A stretch of DNA of 20,262 nt from Chitinophaga pinensis. GTDB taxonomy: Bacteria; Bacteroidota; Bacteroidia; Chitinophagales; Chitinophagaceae. Under the pieces are notes generated by a model, which was given only the letters and a program-made list of their open reading frames with translations, was not told where the DNA came from and made no database searches. Both the position numbers and the translations under genes were made by a program. The stretch lies in assembly GCA_943331145.2 (NCBI GenBank), contig CALQKL020000013.1, forward strand, positions 1 through 20,262. Direction: 5' to 3'. Below, piece after piece: positions 16,175 through 20,262 of this stretch (position 1 is its first letter; each line of letters starts with the position of its first letter).

Positions 16175-19100
16175 TTATAATTTAGAAATCTTTTGTGTGA
16201 TTGTATTTTTTCCTTGTTGGATTTTTATGATATACAAACCTGGTTTTAAATCGTTTCCAAAATCAATCATACTCGTAGCATTTGAAGAAATTGTTTTCAA
16301 AACCCTTCCTTGTAAATCAAGAATATTTATTTTGATATTTTCAGTTGAATTTGTGTTCGTTTTTACTGAAAATTTATTTTGAGAAGGATTAGGGAATACG
16401 TCAACAGAAAAATTTCCAGCTGATATTACGTTGGCATCGCCTTTTGCTAAAGGAGTAGTAGCACATCCTGTTGTCGTTAATTTAATTCCTCTTTTTGCAC
16501 TCAAACAACCATTGTTTGATTGAACAATGATACTGTCATTTGTGCCTGCTGTTATATACCTTACTCTAATTTTTAATCCTGTATTCCCGCTATCAATAAC
16601 AGCTCCAGTTGGAATGCTCCATTTATACGAGGTGATTCCTGTTACAGTTGACGCTGTGTATGTAGTTCCATTTACTGTACCTACAATTGGGCAGATGGCT
16701 AATAATCCAGATAACGTTGTTGGAGCAGCTGGCGTTGTAGTTGCTACGGTTGCTGTTACAGCAGTTCTAGTTGAAGATGCACAAGTGGTTGAAGCATTTC
16801 TAGCAAGTGCATAATATGTTTTAGATGACGTTATACTTGGTGAAGTGTATGTTAATGATCCAGAAATCAACAATGTTCCATTGGTTGAAGCCGAATACCA
16901 ATCAACTGTAAGTCCTGATGCTGGAGTTGCACCAACCGTTACTGTTCCTGTTCCACAACGTGAAGCAGCTACTGCAGCTGGTGCAGCTGGTACAGCATTA
17001 ACGGTTGCGATTACCGGACTTCTAGTTAATGATATACACCCTGTAGTGGTAGTTCTTGCTTCTACATAATAAGTAGTTGAGACCGTAATCGATGGCGTTT
17101 GATATGAAGTTGTTGTGCTTAATGAAGTCCCTCCAGTTGTAGTACTGTACCAAGCTAATGTACCTACTGGATTTGTTGGTGCAACAGCTGTTAACGTTAC
17201 TCTTCCTGAGCCACATCTAGAAGCATTGGTCACTGCAGGACTTGCAGGACGAGCGTTGATCGTTGTAGTAACTCTTTTACTTGCTGCAGATTTACAACCA
17301 GTGGTTAAATTTCTTTGAACAGCCCAGTATAAAGTAGTTGAAGATAATGAAGGTGTTATAAATTTATTTACCCCTGTAAGCGTTCCTGCTTGTAATAAAT
17401 TTGTTGCTAAAGAATCAGCATACCAATTGATGGTCATTCCTGTTAATGCAGTTGCCGAAATTGTAGAAGTATCTGTTCCACATTTAGATGCATTGACAAC
17501 TGTTGCTACAGTTGCTGGCAGTGCATTTACTGTAGCTGTAACTGCAGTTCTTGTTGACGAAACACAAGTTCCATTATTTGCTTCTGCATAATAAATTGTA
17601 GTAGCCGTTAAATTAGGGGTTGTATATGAATTAGAATTTGAAACAAGCAACGTACCTCCTACTGCTGCACTATACCAATTTATCGTTTGTCCATTTGAAG
17701 TGCTTGCAGACAATACCGCTGATGTAGAAGCACATGTAGAAGCCCCTGTTCCTGTTGGTGCTGTTGGCGTTGAAAGTATAGTAGCTCCTGTTAATGTTCT
17801 TGATGCTGAAAAACAACCCGTAACCGTATTCTTTGTTTGTGCATAATAGTTTGTTGATGCACTGATGCTTGGTGTTGTAAAAGTTAATCCTGTTCCAATT
17901 GCATTACCTCCTGAAGAAGCAGCAAACCATTCAATTGATTCATTGGTTCCAGCGCTTGAAGAAAGTACCAAAGTTCCTGTTCCACATCTTGATGCTCCAA
18001 TTGTTGAAGGAGAAGCTGGCAAACTATTTATTGTTAAGGTTGAAGATGCAGAGAAAAATTCTGTGGTACAAGTTCCATTTATTTTACAACGATATTGATT
18101 GCCATTATTTGATGTTGTTAAATTTGAAACATTATAAGTTGTGTTATTTTCATTGGCAACATCTGAAAATGAAACGCCATTGTCTCTACTAGATTGCCAT
18201 TGATATGTAATTCCAGTTCCAGAAGCTGTTACAGAAACAGTTGCTGAATTTGCATTTTCGCAAATTGAAACGTTAGCGGGTTGTGTAGAAATTGTAGCAG
18301 GAATACAAGTATTGCTTCCAGGTAAAATTATTGTTACCGTATCTGCAGTTGCAATTTTAGCATTCGATGCATTAAATAGTATTCCTTTGATATTTACTTG
18401 TGGCGTGCTTTTGAGTTGAATATCATCGATATACCAACCTGTTCCAGCAACGCTCGCATCTGATCCAAAACGGAATCTGAATTTTACAGATTGATTTGCA
18501 TAAGTACTTAAGTTAATGGTTGTTTTTACAAAACCACCACTATTGCCATTAAATGCAGATTTTCCAGATAAAGGGTTTGTGCTAGCTCCTAAAGCTCCGT
18601 TATATCCCCCAGATACAATTGAAGCACCCAAATCAGACCAAGTAGTTCCATTATTTGTACTAATTTCCACAACACCCCCATCCCATCCAGACTCAGAATT
18701 GATAAATCCTTGGAATGTAAGTGAAGGCGGGTTCGCTGGTAATAATAAAGCGTTTGTTATTTCTAATTTTTGATCTGATACAGTTGTAAGATTCGATGTA
18801 AAAAATGCATTTGGTGCACTTGTTTTTTGTGTTGTTGAAGTTGTCCAATTGTTTGTCGTTGTTGAAGTTGGTGTCCAAACATTAGAAATGGTTGTTGTTG
18901 GAACCGTTTCATCCAATAATAAAACTGGTGCAAAATATGCGCCATTGTTTATCGTTACTGTAAATGCATAATTTTGAGTTTCACCAAAAGCCAACGAAAC
19001 TGGGAAACTCACCACACGTGTTGCAGCATCATACGTTCCACCACTTACATAAGTTACATTGTTTGGAAGTGTATCACGAATAATGTGATTTACAATTGCG

Positions 19101-20262
19101 CCACAATTTCCAGTGTTTACTGTGTGCGTATATGTTACATTCAACCCTTCGGATTGTTGTGTTACGTTTTGAGAAATGGAGAAACTTCCACCACCATTTA
19201 CTGTAAAATCTGCAACCTGATCTGTTGTGCTGTTTGAAGAACCTTGAGATGCAAATTTCCCCATTCCTCTTCTTGCAAATGCTTTCCAAATAGCGCAACT
19301 ATATTTTGCACCAAAGAATATGGTATCCGCTTTTAGAATGGCATTTCTTGCATCAATATATCCTGGACTGCATGGTTGTAAACGCATCCCTTCTATTACC
19401 AATTTTAAAGCAGCAGAATTACCTCCGATTCCATTAGTATTGAAAATATTGGCGTTAATGCCATCCATAGCTATCATATCCCAAGTCATATCCCATAAAG
19501 TTGCACACCAAATTTCGCCAATTTTGTGTACTGCGCCACCCGACCCAGTCATCATTCCATAAGTCCAAGGATTGATGCTCATGTTTGTTGAATATGGGTA
19601 AGTGCGTATACCCGCTCCCGTTGGTGCTTGTCCAAATAAATATGTACCTATGGGACGAGCAATTGCACCATCATTGACTGTTGCAGTTGCCCAATTGGTA
19701 ACACTCATCAATGCCAAATAATCGCTCCATCCTTCGCCACCTTGTTCTGCATTACTAAGACAAGATGAATTTGCTGGACCACCAGTTAGACGATTACTTA
19801 CCCCATGCATAAACTCATGTGCGATTACACCATTATCAATATCACCATCACGGTTAGGTGTAGTGTAAGTTGATAAATACATTTGCATTCTTGGCTTGCT
19901 TCCATCAACAGGCGTTGAAAAATTAGCATTATTAGTACCGCTACCATCTTGTGCATCAGCCACTACATAATCACTGCCCAAACCGCCTCTACCTTGATTG
20001 CTATTTTGAAAATTACCCGACACTTCATCAAAACCATAATTGTAAGTAAGGTCATGCATCAAATTATTCCAATAAAATAAATTGGTTGTTGCGAAACGTT
20101 GAAAATTAGTTGTTGTAGGTGCTACCGCATAATCTGGTGCAATATCAAATGTCAATGAAGGCTGAGCAGTAGAAGAAGTTGCTCCTTTACCATTTATGTT
20201 ATTGTTGTCTCTATCTTCTTGTGCCCAAACATTATTACCTCTTGTGCTATCATGATAAGCAG
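16175..20262 (-). CDS. Secreted fungalysin-type (M36) metalloprotease with Ig-like repeats and T9SS sorting domain (5' partial)
   Basis: The frame is open from the right window edge, giving 1361 visible residues; the signal peptide and propeptide must lie outside. The ATG-less position 20155 is not the start, because the conserved GNNVWAQEDRDNNN lies upstream of it in frame. The M36 catalytic part (about 1-345) shows NLFYWNNLMHDL, the zinc motif HEFMH (148-152, catalytic E149) and the third ligand E176 in GGEGWSDYLAL. Next come a DUF11-like beta domain (about 358-440), a jelly-roll or MAM-like domain ending GTGWYIDDIQL (near 625), an Ig-like domain (about 650-745), five tandem Ig-like repeats (747-1173), a PKD-like domain and a T9SS type A sorting domain. 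The sorting domain contains FPNPSQNKF (P1290) and GLYIIKI. The protein is therefore exported through the outer membrane by the T9SS and is probably surface-bound or released. Its substrate is unknown. A strong terminator follows. Confidence 0.95.
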   Translation of the reverse strand, partial: AYHDSTRGNNVWAQEDRDNNNINGKGATSSTAQPSLTFDIAPDYAVAPTTTNFQRFATTNLFYWNNLMHDLTYNYGFDEVSGNFQNSNQGRGGLGSDYVVADAQDGSGTNNANFSTPVDGSKPRMQMYLSTYTTPNRDGDIDNGVIAHEFMHGVSNRLTGGPANSSCLSNAEQGGEGWSDYLALMSVTNWATATVNDGAIARPIGTYLFGQAPTGAGIRTYPYSTNMSINPWTYGMMTGSGGAVHKIGEIWCATLWDMTWDMIAMDGINANIFNTNGIGGNSAALKLVIEGMRLQPCSPGYIDARNAILKADTIFFGAKYSCAIWKAFARRGMGKFASQGSSNSTTDQVADFTVNGGGSFSISQNVTQQSEGLNVTYTHTVNTGNCGAIVNHIIRDTLPNNVTYVSGGTYDAATRVVSFPVSLAFGETQNYAFTVTINNGAYFAPVLLLDETVPTTTISNVWTPTSTTTNNWTTSTTQKTSAPNAFFTSNLTTVSDQKLEITNALLLPANPPSLTFQGFINSESGWDGGVVEISTNNGTTWSDLGASIVSGGYNGALGASTNPLSGKSAFNGNSGGFVKTTINLSTYANQSVKFRFRFGSDASVAGTGWYIDDIQLKSTPQVNIKGILFNASNAKIATADTVTIILPGSNTCIPATISTQPANVSICENANSATVSVTASGTGITYQWQSSRDNGVSFSDVANENNTTYNVSNLTTSNNGNQYRCKINGTCTTEFFSASSTLTINSLPASPSTIGASRCGTGTLVLSSSAGTNESIEWFAASSGGNAIGTGLTFTTPSISASTNYYAQTKNTVTGCFSASRTLTGATILSTPTAPTGTGASTCASTSAVLSASTSNGQTINWYSAAVGGTLLVSNSNSYTTPNLTATTIYYAEANNGTCVSSTRTAVTATVNALPATVATVVNASKCGTDTSTISATALTGMTINWYADSLATNLLQAGTLTGVNKFITPSLSSTTLYWAVQRNLTTGCKSAASKRVTTTINARPASPAVTNASRCGSGRVTLTAVAPTNPVGTLAWYSTTTGGTSLSTTTSYQTPSITVSTTYYVEARTTTTGCISLTRSPVIATVNAVPAAPAAVAASRCGTGTVTVGATPASGLTVDWYSASTNGTLLISGSLTYTSPSITSSKTYYALARNASTTCASSTRTAVTATVATTTPAAPTTLSGLLAICPIVGTVNGTTYTASTVTGITSYKWSIPTGAVIDSGNTGLKIRVRYITAGTNDSIIVQSNNGCLSAKRGIKLTTTGCATTPLAKGDANVISAGNFSVDVFPNPSQNKFSVKTNTNSTENIKINILDLQGRVLKTISSNATSMIDFGNDLKPGLYIIKIQQGKNTITQKISKL
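16742..18022 (-). repeat. Five tandem Ig-like coding repeats in the M36 protease
   Basis: Units on the minus strand are 17777-18022, 17522-17776, 17252-17521, 16994-17251 and 16742-16993, that is 82-90 residues each. Four of the five begin with a proline-rich turn then AS[RK]CG; the second has ASTCA. All contain a central WY/WF, a TP.[IL]..[ST]..YY/YW strand and a second cysteine in TGC or TC. The paired cysteines suggest one disulfide per unit. The DNA repeats are diverged, so the duplication is not recent. They probably act as a stalk or binding region. Confidence 0.88.

Noticed and set aside
16742..18022. Evenly spaced repeats of about 260 bases considered as a CRISPR-like or non-coding array
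   Set aside because: They are diverged, lie fully in frame and encode Ig-like protein domains.
16197..19562. Many plus-strand frames across the protease gene
   Set aside because: They are shadows of the low-complexity Ser/Thr/Ala-rich coding strand and lack domain motifs.

Overview
The window looks like chromosomal DNA of a Bacteroidota bacterium (Flavobacteriia/Chitinophagia-like). It is AT-rich, has few Shine-Dalgarno sequences, carries promoter-like TTG-N21-TAnnTTTG sites, and encodes a very large secreted protease ending in a type IX secretion (T9SS) sorting domain. No rRNA, tRNA, CRISPR array, insertion sequence or integrase was seen.

Region 1 (1-4046). A ClpC-type unfoldase gene runs leftwards off the window (829 residues visible). 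It is divergent from a short STAS-domain gene followed by ribonuclease Z, which starts with TTG. Ribonuclease Z converges on dapA and the two stop codons overlap.

Region 2 (4043-10555, minus strand). This is an aspartate-family block. thrA (fused aspartokinase/homoserine dehydrogenase), thrB and thrC make threonine from aspartate. They are followed by an L,D-transpeptidase-like lipoprotein with its own promoter-like site, and by dapA, which opens the lysine/diaminopimelate branch. Threonine, lysine and peptidoglycan functions are therefore grouped.

Region 3 (10853-15728, plus strand). This is a signalling locus and the most interesting part of the window. It holds a stand-alone H-NOX heme sensor whose distal loop resembles animal soluble guanylate cyclase, then a histidine kinase beginning with an HNOBA (H-NOX-associated) domain followed by three PAS domains. 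Next come a single-domain response regulator and a receiver-PAS-HisKA_3 hybrid kinase. No DNA-binding or enzymatic output domain is encoded in the locus. The likely role is nitric oxide sensing passed through a two-kinase phosphorelay.

Region 4 (15729-20262, minus strand). A CAP/SCP-like C-terminal fragment without a usual start codon is bordered by a G/T-rich tract containing a canonical G-quadruplex motif. A strong hairpin terminator follows. Then comes the 3' 4.1 kb of a fungalysin-type (M36) metalloprotease with an HExxH site, about five tandem Ig-like repeats and a T9SS sorting domain; its N-terminus lies beyond the right edge.
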